NCBI GenBank assembly: GCA_024741835.1
Contig: JAENRP010000664.1
Location: 1 to 11,745 of the forward strand
Length of the DNA stretch: 11,745 bases
Reading direction: 5' to 3'
Source: Diplocarpon mali
Taxonomy: Eukaryota > Ascomycota > Leotiomycetes > Helotiales > Drepanopezizaceae
Shown: one piece after another, positions 1-8,399 of the stretch
Layout of the letters: each line of letters opens with the position of its first letter
Position numbering within the stretch: the first letter of the stretch is position 1
Made by a program: the position numbers and the translations under genes
The notes under the pieces: model-generated
The model's database searches: none
What the model was told of the DNA's origin: nothing
The model's input: only the letters and a program-made list of their open reading frames with translations

Positions 1-807
1 AAACTTAGCTTTTTAGTTTCCTATTTAATAGCCTCTCTCTTAAGTTCGCTATTATAAAACAATCTCTTCTTATCTAACCTAACCTTAAGATCTATAAGAA
101 GATCGACCTCCTTCGAACTATTAAGCAAGACCTTAAAGGATGCTTTAAATCGGCAAATGCCATATTATAAGGTAATAATAAGCCTACAAAGAGGAAGGAG
201 CGTAGGACAAGCCCTTAAGCTTATTAGAAATACTACTTCTATAATAGTACTTATAATATTACTAATTATAAAGTTAGAAGGCAACTGATCGATATAGTTA
301 CTAACTTTAATATTAAAAAGCAATCGAAGTAGAAGTTAAGAAGTAAACTGCCCTTATCCTACTAAAGGCTGCAATTACTAAGGAAAGGCAAAGGAAAAGG
401 CTATTTAGCCAGAACTTTAGCAAATACCTTTAATAATAATAGTAGGTTATTTAAACCTAAATCCACTTTTAATAATTCAGATAATAATTATAATAAAGAT
501 ACCTACGTCTTAAAAGCCGATCTTTATAAGATCCTTAAATCCGATTAGTATAGTAATACTAGTTATATAGTATATATAATTAATAAACTCTACCTATTTA
601 AAGGCCTACCTACTAAAATAAAAAGGCGCTCTATTAAGGTTGGTAGTAGAAGGTTATATATAGATTCAATAGGTATAATAAAGATGAATATCGCTAGCAT
701 TTCTTTCCTTTTGCAAAATGTTCTCCTTATGCTTAGCTTAAGTATTAATCTTTTATCTAGCTATAAGATCTATATAGAGTTAAATTATATAAGAGTTTTT
801 AATAATC

Positions 808-2052
808 AATTTATATAGTTTATAAATAATAATTATAAAGTGATCTTTAAGGCTAAAATTAAAAATGGACTTTATATTATTTTAAAGGTAATATTATAGA
901 AATTAACTCTTAGGCCAGACCTATAAGTGGATTCCTTTGAAGAAAGTGCACTTTTTACCCTAATATAATTAAGTAAGGATAAAGAGAATAGATAGACTCT
1001 TAAGCTAAGATTATAAGTGAAATTTGTAAAAATAACTCTTAAGCCAGGACTATAGGTAGATTGTAAAGTATCTTTAAAGGTAACTCTTAAGCTAGGATTA
1101 TAAGTGAATTTAATAGAAATAACTCCTAGGCCAGGATTGCAAGTAGATTCTGCAGATTTGCTAATAACGACTTTTAAGCTAGGATTATAAGTGAAATTCG
1201 CAAAAATGACTCTTAAGCTAAGACTATAAGTGAAATTCGCGAATTCGTTAGAAATGACTCTTAAGCTAGGACTATAAGTAGATCTTGCTATTTCTAAGAA
1301 ATCGACTCTTAAGCTAAGACTGCAAGTAGATCTTGCGGTTTTATTAAAAACGACTCTTAAGCTAGGCTTGTAATTAGAAAACGGTAAAACCTCGAACTGC
1401 TATTACTAGTCCTTTCTAATTGCTAATAATAAAGTATTAATTAATAATAGGCTATTAAAGCTATTAGAAGCCAAAAGCCTATTAAAGTATTAGCTAATAT
1501 ATAAAAGATTCGCGCATTTAAGGCTAGAGAAATTAAAGGGCTTATATAAGGTCTTAATCCTAAAACGGAAGATCTAAGTACTAAAGGATCGCTTAGTATA
1601 CTAAATTTGCAAGCTAATAAAACTTTAAAATCAAACGCAAACTAAGCTTAGTCTATAGAAAGATTCGATACTAGTACTAATATCTATTAATACTACTAGA
1701 CTATTTATAACCTTAATTAAAGGAAATAATTAGTTTTCTTAAATAATAGATAACTCCACTTAGTAAATATAGACCCTTTACGCTAAGACCAAATCTAAGC
1801 TTATAAAAAAGCTAGAAACTTGGAAAGTGATAAAGGAACGCCAGACCTAGTTAAAGCTAATAGCTATTAGGTCTAATAATGCATTAGAGATTAAGGTAAA
1901 GCTTAATAAATAGGCAAAATAAGGAGTTTGCTATAAACTAATTATAATATACAAAGGTTCCTATTAGAATAGTATTATTAAGTAAAGCATCTAATAAGCA
2001 AAGACTAACTATCGCGCTCTACTATAAGATACTAACCTACTATTAGAATTCT
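808..2052. repeat. Left arm of a 1.2-kb inverted repeat (partner 4969-6213)
   Basis: The reverse complement of 4969-6213 aligns with this segment from end to end, including ten internal palindromic repeats in the same order and spacing. In the 82 bases nearest the right end (1971-2052) I counted 15 differences, all transitions, mostly C/T or G/A differences consistent with RIP. The arms are two copies of the same copia family in opposite orientation, about 2.9 kb apart. Confidence 0.9.
906..1375 (+). repeat. Coding array of ten 23-bp palindromic units, element A
   Basis: Units start at 906, 996, 1035, 1083, 1122, 1170, 1209, 1257, 1305 and 1353, giving spacings of 90, 39, 48, 39, 48, 39, 48, 48 and 48 bp. 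Every spacing is a multiple of 3 and every unit begins on a first codon position. The peptide core reads TLKLGL or TLKLRL, then a stop or Gln, then V. The less mutated units in copy C end CCGCGAGT, reading PRV. The array lies between the protease and the pre-integrase region, a linker in other copia polyproteins. Units begin ACTC and, where intact, end GAGT or AAGT, so each is an imperfect palindrome. Confidence 0.9.
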
Positions 2053-4471
2053 AAGACCTTGCGATTAAGGCAGACGTATACTTACGAAATAGAATAGGTA
2101 ATAGACTAATAGTTAATAGTACTTAGATATTGCTATATAAGGTATATTTCGAATAGAAACTAAGCTTAGACTATATCTGCGTCTTTAAAAGCGTCTGCTA
2201 CTCCTATATTAGCCCGAAGTCCTAGCCTATAGGTATAAAGAGTAAGAAGCTAATAGATTAAGGTAAAGAGTATATATTTATTAGGTATATTAAATAAATA
2301 ATAAAGCAATAGATAGTATATATACTAGATCTAAGGCGAGTAATTATATCCTTAGTAGTTAAGTTTAATAAATCTCGAAATAGGGGGAAGCTATCCTTAA
2401 AGCTTTATATACTTAGAGATTCGCAAGGTATACCACTTGATAGTAATACTATTAAGCCGAACTAATAACCCTTCTCTTTTAGCTTAGGCATATTAAGCGC
2501 ACCTGCTAATCGACGACCTATTAGTTGCCTAAAGGCCGAATAGACTATTCCTATCATTTGCGAACTGCCTAAAGTATAAAATAACTTCAATATTATTATC
2601 CCTTTAATTAAAGCACCTATAGTAAAGGATATTCTTAAAATAGGTACTAGTAATAATAAGCCTCTACTATTAGAAAGCAGTTCCTTAGGTAATAAGCCTA
2701 TAGAACCTATAGCCGAACCTACGCCTTTAAAAAGGAATAGAGACCTAAAACTAAAAGATACCTTAAATAAACGCAAGTCTAAGCGTATCTAGGCTATAAT
2801 AGCGCATAGGATTTATAAGCTCAAACTTTAATAGAGCTTTAATAAAGATAATGCGTTCCTAGCCGCTAAAGGGATAATGAAAATCTCTCTTCTAAAGATA
2901 TATAATAAAGCTATTAATAATCTAAAGAATAGAGCAGTATAGAATAAGGCAATTTAAAAGGAGATGAGTTCTCTTATTGCAAATAGTATATAGATAAAGG
3001 AACTAATGCCAAAGGACGTAAACCTAGTTTTAATAAAGTGGGTCTTTATAATCAAGATATATGCAAATAGGACCTTAGAATATTATAAGGTAAGGCTTAT
3101 AACTAAGGGCTTCTCCTAATAGTATAAAGAAGACTACTTCGATATATTCGCACTAATAGTTCGTATAGATACCCTTTATATATTCATAGTAATAGTAGCT
3201 GCTAAGGACCTTGAATATAAATAGTATAATATTAAAAATGCATTTACTAAAGCGATTATAAAAGAATGGATTTTCTCTCTTAACCTAATAGTATTCTTAT
3301 ATGCGCTAGCCACTCTTTGCATATACTTTGCAGTATTTATAGGCTTAAATAATTAGCCTATAATTAAAACCTCTTATATAGCTCTACTTTAGTAAAAATG
3401 GGATTCGTTTAAAGCCTAGCTAACCTTTATCTATTTACTTATACTAAGCGTAGTATTAAGTTGCTATTATATATTAATGATATTACTATAGCTATAAAAA
3501 CAACTATTTAATTAGATTGGTTCTTTAAAACAATTCGGAAACGTTTTAATACTAAGGATCTAAGGGGAATTTATAAGATCCTTAGCATCTGCGTTATAAG
3601 GAACCGCTTTACTTAAGAACTCTGATTAAACTAAGAGTAGTATATTAAAAAGATCCTAGACCGAATAGGACTCTTTACTTATACTCCTAACTTTAAGCTA
3701 AAGCGTACTCTAATTGAAGGAAAGTATAATAAGTTAGAGCCTATTAATAAAAATAAGTAAAGAGGAGATCTAAAGAAGTACTAATAGAATATTAAAGCAA
3801 TTATATATACTATAGTATATATAAGATTAGATATCGCCTTTATTACTAGGCAACTTAATCAGAACTTAAAGGATCTGACGATTTAATATAAAAATGCAAT
3901 TAAGCGACTTAAAAGGTACCTTTAATTAATAATTATATAAAAGGTAAGATATAGACTAATAAAATATATAAGCGCAAAGCTTAAGGTATATACCGATTCT
4001 AACTAGGCAAATATAAAAGGTTAGAAAAGTATATTTAAAAGCGTAGTAGTATTATATAGCAGACCTATATTATAAGGAAGTAGGAAGTAGAAATCAATAG
4101 CTACTGCAAGCACTAAGGCCGAATATATATCGATATTATTAAATTGTAAATAAGAATTATAAATCACTTAAGTTCTAAAAGATATAGGTTTTATTAAGTA
4201 TATTAAATAAGATAGGAACTATATTAATCTTTAAGCAGATAATATAAAGGCAATTATACTTATAAAGAATCTATACTTATATAAGTAATCGAAATATATT
4301 AATATTACTTACTACTTTATTTATAACCTTATTATAAAGAATAAGTTATTAATTACCTATATCTTAACTAATCGAATAGTAGCAGATGGATTTATAAAGC
4401 TATTAAAGACGGTTATAAAGTTTAAAGCATTTAAAGATATACTAAAGTTGCAAAAGATAGTAGGGGCTTAG

Positions 4472-4765
4472 TAGGCTTAAGGACGACTCCTAGGCCTGCC
4501 TTATAAGTTAGGTTATATAGTCTTATAGAAGAAAGTTTTTAAATCAACTCCTAGGCCTAGACCGCGAGTTAAGTCATATAGTCTTATAAAGGAACGCTTT
4601 TAGGAAATTTGACTCTTAGTCCTGCTTTATAAGTAGGGTTAGTGATTTCAATAGAGGTTACTATTAATTGATTGTTTTTAATTTAAAGAGATACTTAAGA
4701 GTTAGATTAGCGTAAAAGGATAGTTATTATTTTCCTAATTATAGGTCAATTAGAGTAAGGTTTAA
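4472..4765 (+). other. 3' noncoding tail of element A
   Basis: This stretch follows the polyprotein stop at 4469-4471. Three palindromic units occupy 4486-4634 (separate entry). From 4635 to 4765 I see AT-rich sequence with no convincing gene, RNA gene or further repeat. Confidence 0.6.
4486..4634 (+). repeat. Three noncoding 23-bp palindromic units in the A 3' tail
   Basis: Units lie at 4486-4508, 4547-4569 and 4612-4634. The middle unit is best preserved, starting ACTCCTAGGCC and ending ACCGCGAGT. Spacings are 61 and 65 bp, not multiples of 3, unlike the coding arrays. The spacers also repeat: ATATAGTCTTATA occurs at 4515 and 4576. This shows that the unit and about 40 bp of flank were duplicated together outside coding sequence. 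Confidence 0.82.
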
Positions 4766-4772
4766 GTAGGGG
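4766..4772 (+). promoter_or_regulatory. Probable polypurine tract, element A
   Basis: GTAGGGG directly precedes TATTAAAATAGG, where a mutated LTR start (TG to TA) would be expected. Element B has the comparable AGAGGGG just before its 3' LTR. Assignment is by this analogy, because the second A LTR is not in the window. Confidence 0.4.
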
Positions 4773-4968
4773 TATTAAAATAGGTAATATAGCTATCACT
4801 TTAATATATTATCATATGACCCTACTGCTTAGTTAATAGGATATTAATATATATATAGCTATAGAAAAGAAAGGGGTAACCTTCCTTCCCTAACTCTTAC
4901 TAATATATCGACCATCGACCTTTAGAAGCCTCCTTTACCTACTGCGCCGACTTACTTAAGCTTAATAT
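4773..4968 (+). repeat. Probable partial 3' LTR of element A
   Basis: The segment follows the polypurine tract and contains ATCATATGA at about 4810, a sequence also seen in the B LTR, and a TATA-rich stretch at 4841-4858. It stops where homology of copy C begins. With no 5' LTR in the window the LTR identity cannot be proved. It could instead be other 3' noncoding or host sequence between A and C. Confidence 0.4.
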
Positions 4969-6213
4969 AGAATTCCAATAGTAAGTCAGCATCTTGCAGT
5001 AAAGCGCGATAGTCAGTCTCTACTTGCTAGATGCTTTACTTAGCGATACTATTCTAATAGGAACTTTTATATATTATAGTTAGTTTATAATAAACTTCTT
5101 ATTTTGCCTATTTATTAAGCTTTGCCCTAATCTCTAATGTATTATTAGACCTAATAGCTAATAGCTTTAATTAAGTCTAGCGTTCCTTTATTACTTTTTA
5201 AGTTTCTAGCTTTTCTATAAGCTTAGATTTAGTCTTAGTATAAATAGTCTATATCTATTAAGTAGAGTTATCTACTATTTAAGAAAATTAATTATTTCCT
5301 TTAATTAAAGTTGTAAATAGTTTAATAGTATTAATGGATATTAGTGCTAGTATTAAATCTTTTTATAAATTAAGCTTAATTCGCATCCGATTTTAAAGTT
5401 TTATTAGCTTGCAAATTTAGCATATTAAATAATCCTTTAGTACTTAGATCTTCTATTTTAAAGTCGAGACCTTATATAAGCCCTTTAATTTCTCTAGCCT
5501 TAGATACGCGAATCTTCTATATATTAGCTAATACTTTAATAGGCTTTCGGCTTCTAATAGCTTTAGTAGCCTATTATTAATTGATACTTTATTATTAGCA
5601 GCTAGAAAGGAATAGTAATAGTAGTTTAAGGTTTTACTATTTTCTAATTATAAGCCTAGCTTAAGAGTTGTTTTTAATAAAACCGTAAGATTAACTTAAA
5701 GTCTTAGCTTAAGAGTCGATTTCTCAGAAATGGCAAGATTTACTCGCGGTCTTAGCTTAAGAGTCGTTTCTAACGAATCTGCAAAGTTTACTTGCAATCT
5801 TAGCTTAAGAGTCATTTCTGCGAATTTTACTTACGCTCTTAATCTAAGAGTTATTATTAGCAAATCTGTAGAATCTACTTATAGACCTAGCTTAAGAGTT
5901 ATTTCTATTAAATTTACTTATAGTCCTAGCTTAAGAATCATCTTTAAAAATACCTTATAATTTACTTATAGTCTTAGCTTAAGAGTTATTTTCGCGAATT
6001 TCACTTGCGATCCTAGCCTTAAGAGTCTATCTATTCTCTTTATCCTTATTTAATTATATTAAGGCAAAGAGTGCACTTTCCTTAAAGGAATCTACTTATA
6101 GGTCTGGCTTAAGAGTCATTTTCTATAATATTACCTTTAAAATAATATAAAGTCTATTTTTGATTTTAGCCTTAAAAATCACTTTATAATTATTATTTAT
6201 AAATTATATAAAT
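4969..6213 (-). pseudogene. Fragment C: inverted copy of A family, protease to integrase core
   Basis: On the - strand this matches A 808-2052 and so covers the end of the protease region, the palindromic repeat array and the integrase up to the third catalytic position. That position reads AAG, preceded by an Asn-Ser-Ile-Ala context, near 5045-5060. The low-coordinate end is abrupt: homology to A stops after GGAATTCT on the sense strand, so the downstream integrase, RT and RNase H are missing. The high-coordinate end is cut by element B at 6213/6214. C carries fewer changes than A in several stretches; for instance some repeat units keep CGCGGT where A has TA-rich sequence. One base is inserted near 6018 within a repeat spacer and would shift the frame. 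Confidence 0.88.
5646..6116 (-). repeat. Coding array of ten palindromic units, copy C
   Basis: Read on the + strand, the units end (AGT) at 5668, 5716, 5764, 5812, 5851, 5899, 5938, 5986, 6026 and 6116. Spacings are 48, 48, 48, 39, 48, 39, 48, 40 and 90. This is the exact mirror of the array in A except for one 40 in place of 39. Shared order and spacing show the array existed before A and C were copied. Both strands are largely free of stops through the array because the unit is a palindrome. Confidence 0.9.
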
Positions 6214-6240
6214 TGTTGCAGGAATGCCCGTCACATATTT

Positions 6241-6281
6241 ATCATATGATCTATCATATGATATATCATACACATAATGTG
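6241..6281 (+). repeat. Cluster of short perfect palindromes in the 5' LTR
   Basis: ATCATATGAT occurs at 6241-6250 and again at 6253-6262, both perfectly palindromic, followed by CACATAATGTG (6271-6281), whose arms pair around a central A. They lie in the likely U3 promoter region. Such dyads can be protein-binding sites, but no factor can be named. RIP has degraded the corresponding block of the 3' LTR. Confidence 0.5.
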
Positions 6282-6345
6282 TTATATAACTTGCCATATG
6301 ACTTAGTAGCAGCCCTTGTTAAATAGCTCGTAGTTAGAGAGCTCT

Positions 6346-6352
6346 TATAAAT
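6346..6352 (+). promoter_or_regulatory. Candidate LTR TATA box
   Basis: TATAAAT lies upstream of a pyrimidine- and AC-rich stretch, about 105 bp before the LTR end. It is kept unchanged in the 3' LTR at 11663-11669 although bases around it differ. It is a plausible core promoter for the genomic transcript. Confidence 0.5.
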
Positions 6353-6454
6353 CAAGACACAAGACACCCAACATCGTCGTTTACACCTTATACTTCTTCG
6401 TACCCTCTTCTAGTTTACTATCAAGTTCACTATTAGAGAACCTTCATTGCTATA

Positions 6455-6466
6455 GGTTATAAGCCC
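6455..6466 (+). other. Primer-binding site, initiator tRNA-Met anticodon arm
   Basis: GGTTATAAGCCC directly follows the LTR. It is complementary to the anticodon stem-loop of eukaryotic initiator tRNA-Met at all but one base, A6461, where G is expected, a TG to TA change. Drosophila copia primes from a tRNA-iMet half-molecule in the same way, with its site directly after the LTR. Confidence 0.75.
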
Positions 6467-6842
6467 CGCATGCCTATAAATAGCATTCGACAAATTCCAT
6501 CGATCAGAGTCTCCCTTACAAACGAAAAGGCTGATCGACATTTTGAGTTTTACTCAACCAACGACGTATAATAAGCGTTATCTCAATAATAAAACAGTAG
6601 CTACTCCCCTTCCGAAGCGCTATGTAATAATCTAAGCTCACGCAAGATTCGTCACTGTAGCTAAATCATTAGGACTAATAGCTAAGATTACTAGCTTAAT
6701 TGCTAAAAGTACTCCACTGCCTGAATCACCTATTTTTAAAAGGACTAATATATAGTATCCTAAACTCGAATTCAATAGTTCATCTCCTCCTCCTCCTCCT
6801 TCTCCTCCTTTCGACAACTCTATATATAAATATACAAATAAG
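6467..6842 (+). other. Leader of element B before gag
   Basis: The stretch runs from the primer-binding site to the chosen polyprotein ATG. It is less depleted in CpA than the rest of B. Two frames are nearly open apart from TAA/TAG: one from an ATG at 6470, ending at a TGA near 6721, and the polyprotein frame itself, readable upstream of 6843 from about 6540 but without an ATG. An N-terminal extension of gag therefore remains possible if an ATG was lost by mutation. No RNA gene is seen. Confidence 0.5.
6783..6809 (+). repeat. TCT/CCT trinucleotide microsatellite
   Basis: The run is TCT, five CCT, TCT, two CCT. In phase with the gag frame it would encode Ser and Pro, in keeping with a disordered N-terminal extension. 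It may equally be simple untranslated sequence. Confidence 0.7.
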
Positions 6843-7898
6843 ATGTCGTCGTTATCTTCGACTGCCCTTAGCCTCCCTAAGTCTCAAAAGCTTAAAGGCG
6901 TAGAAGACTATAGCTAGTAGAGGAATAAGGTTTTGAACCTTGCAAAGTCAAACGCTTTGACTATGCATTTCTATATAAAAGCTAAAATATATACTCCACT
7001 TAAGGTTAACTTATAGGACCGTTCTATTATAAATAAGGAAAGGGACAATTAGGTTAAATAGGAAGCTAAGGAATCTTAGATAAAGCTTACTATTACACTT
7101 AATTGCAAACCAGGCCCACTAGCTTATACAAAAGGCGACAAATCTGCCTTAGATATATAGGAAGCTCTTTAAAAATAGTATAAAGGATCTGGAACAGTAC
7201 TTGAATATAATGCTATACAAACCTATATCACTATCAAATATAACGACTTCAATTCACTTAAAGCTTACATTATTGCTTTTAGGCTTTCGATCATTAAATT
7301 AAAAGCTCTCAACTCTGCCCTTCTCTCTTACTAGCACCCTATTATATTTATTATTAGCTATTCCAATAGATGGCCCATTTGGGCAGATTAATAACGCTCT
7401 AACCTTCGCTTAGCTATAGCAGCTGGACGAAAATCAGAGATTACGCTTAAAGCTCTTATTAAAGATATTACTAATAAAGCTTAAGCCTTACAGAGTTTAA
7501 AGATAAACGGAACCGTCTTATATAGTAACAAATCGGCTAATAAGCCGTATTCCTCTAACTATAAGAAGTCAGATAATAAGAAAGGTTTTAAAGACTTAAA
7601 GAAGAGCACCTTTAAGAATACTACCAACTCCCCTAACTCCCCTAACTCCCCTTGTCCTTATTGCAAGCAACTAAAGCTATACTATAAGGCAGAAGATTGC
7701 TTCGCAATCAATAAATCGAAAAGAGAGACCTAGGAGAAGGACTTAAGGAAGAAGTACATATTCTATTACCTTAAAGGCAAGGACAATAAGTCCTCGCCAT
7801 TATCACTAAAAGGTAAAAAGCCTTCTAGGAAGATTTAAAAGGAAGATAAAGAGTCAGATAATAACCTCTTTAAGCATACTATGCTATTACTAACCCTA
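6843..7898 (+). other. gag domain with zinc knuckle (element B)
   Basis: Gag forms the virus-like particle that packages the element RNA. The N-terminus carries the copia gag motif KLKGVEDY at residues 17-24, then two stops and RNKVLNLAK. Near residues 271-286 (7653-7700) lies a Cys-rich box: Cys TGT 7653, Cys TGC 7662 and Cys TGC 7698. TAC/TAT codons sit at 7680-7685 where the knuckle His would be, consistent with CAC/CAT becoming TAC/TAT. A threefold 9-bp repeat encoding Asn-Ser-Pro (7626-7652) precedes the box. The domain is broken by about 15 stops. Confidence 0.8.
7626..7652 (+). repeat. Three 9-bp direct repeats (Asn-Ser-Pro)
   Basis: AACTCCCCT occurs three times in tandem and in frame directly before the zinc knuckle. 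It lengthens a flexible linker and probably arose by slippage. Confidence 0.75.
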
Positions 7899-7910
7899 GG
7901 GCCAATTCTC

Positions 7911-7987
7911 ACTCGCGAGCCAGGCCTAGGAGTTAATTCCAACTCCTCCCTAGGGCTAATTTCCACTCGCAGGCCGGGCCTAGGAGT
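7911..7987 (-). repeat. Two inverted palindromic units in the gag/protease linker
   Basis: Units at 7911-7933 and 7965-7987 start ACTCGCRRGCC and end GGCCTAGGAGT. They are the reverse complement of the orientation used elsewhere in B and in A. They repeat at 54 bp, a multiple of 3, with a shared flank (CCCTAGGG before each). Both start on a first codon position and read TREPGLGV and TRRPGLGV without a stop. They sit between the zinc knuckle and the protease, so the insertion is in a linker. Confidence 0.85.
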
Positions 7988-8021
7988 CAGTTCTTCTACC
8001 TACTTCTTATTAAAATTGAGG

Positions 8022-8390
8022 AATCGTTAGCTATATAATATAGGTACTAGTAAGCATATCTCTAATAATCTCTCTAAGTTCACTTCCTATACTGCTTAAG
8101 ATAATCTACCCTCCTTAAGTATAGTTAATAGATCTATTCAACCTCTTAGCGTTAGCACTTATAAAGTCAACGCACTCAAATCCAATAGAAAGGTATATAT
8201 TCTTAAGTTAATTAATACTCTTTATATACCTCAATCTCCTATCTACTTATACTTAGGTAGCAAACTTAATAAAATCAAAGGCTTCTATCGAAATGGCAAG
8301 CTATTCCTATTTAATAAGAAGGAAATTTGCACTATCGATAATAATATATATATTAATAAGGAATAGCCTTCTACTAACTCCTTTAGTTAC
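8022..8390 (+). other. Retropepsin domain (element B)
   Basis: This aspartic protease cuts the polyprotein. The active site reads L-Y-N-I-G-T-S-K-H-I at 8031-8060. The expected Asp codon is now AAT (8037-8039), Thr is ATA (8040) and Ala is ACT (8046). Each can be explained by one C/G to T/A change (the first and third as TG to TA). The hydrophobic run before integrase follows. Loss of the catalytic Asp, plus stops, inactivates it. Confidence 0.82.
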
Positions 8391-8399
8391 GTAAGTGGA

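Larger units (their letters stand above)
1..4471 (+). pseudogene. copia gag-pol polyprotein, element A (RIP-inactivated, 5' partial)
   Basis: Most of the frame with codons starting at multiples of 3 stays readable across TAA/TAG stops only. A degraded protease site lies at about 546-570, with the Asp codon now AAT at 555. The core leading to integrase is clear at 620-740, in the pattern before the NLLS-like segment. Integrase shows a His at the zinc-finger position near 1517, the second acidic residue mutated to Asn (AAT, 1875), the third changed to Lys (AAG, 1980), and an RRVIIS motif near 2335. RT begins with KWVF at 3036, has AAT for the first catalytic Asp (3228), and carries YIND in place of YVDD at 3470-3481. 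RNase H has TDSN near 3992, AEY near 4120 and ADGF near 4382. The frame shifts between about 3240 and 3425, so the RT end and RNase H read in another phase to TAG at 4469. The first integrase Asp was not located. The element cannot make a working protein. Confidence 0.88.
1..4968 (+). mobile_element. Ty1/copia retrotransposon A, 5' end outside window
   Basis: The copia order protease, integrase, reverse transcriptase, RNase H is visible on the + strand, followed by a 3' noncoding tail with palindromic repeats, a polypurine tract and a probable partial 3' LTR. The 5' LTR and start of gag lie left of base 1. CpA and TpG are strongly depleted and TpA is in excess, as expected after RIP. The right end is set where homology to the inverted copy C begins (about 4969). 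Whether A ends by truncation or by the insertion of C cannot be decided here. Confidence 0.85.
6214..6454 (+). repeat. 5' LTR of element B
   Basis: It starts TGTTGC and ends GCTATA, which is an inverted terminal pair if the final CA became TA by RIP. The first 215 bp align without gaps to 11531-11745. I counted 25 differences, all transitions; 20 are of the CpA/TpG type. The 3' boundary is set by the primer-binding site beginning at 6455. Confidence 0.9.

Noticed and set aside
349..410. Possible gag zinc knuckle in element A (Cys-Pro-Tyr ... Cys-Asn-Tyr ... Pro-Glu-Leu)
   Set aside because: It reads in a different frame from the protease, and only two Cys are visible. The protease frame is also readable here without TGA. 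A frameshift near 400-430 could explain it, but I cannot support it as a feature.
906..1375. CRISPR-like array (regular short repeats)
   Set aside because: Spacers are short (16-25 bp), related to each other and in coding phase; repeats are degenerate. The eukaryotic retrotransposon context rules out CRISPR.
2462..2776. Open frame of 104 codons on the - strand
   Set aside because: It lies antisense to the integrase/RT linker of element A, whose sense frame is recognisable on both sides. It is open because RIP stops fall on the sense strand pattern; the peptide has no recognisable domain.
5730..5960. Open frame of 76 codons on the + strand with a repeated SLRV peptide
   Set aside because: It is the antisense reading of the palindromic array of copy C. 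The palindrome keeps both strands open, so openness is not evidence of a gene.
6700..6903. Leucine-rich open frame on the + strand over the CTC/CCT microsatellite
   Set aside because: It starts at TTG, owes its Leu run to the trinucleotide repeat read out of phase, and overlaps the well-supported gag start in another frame.
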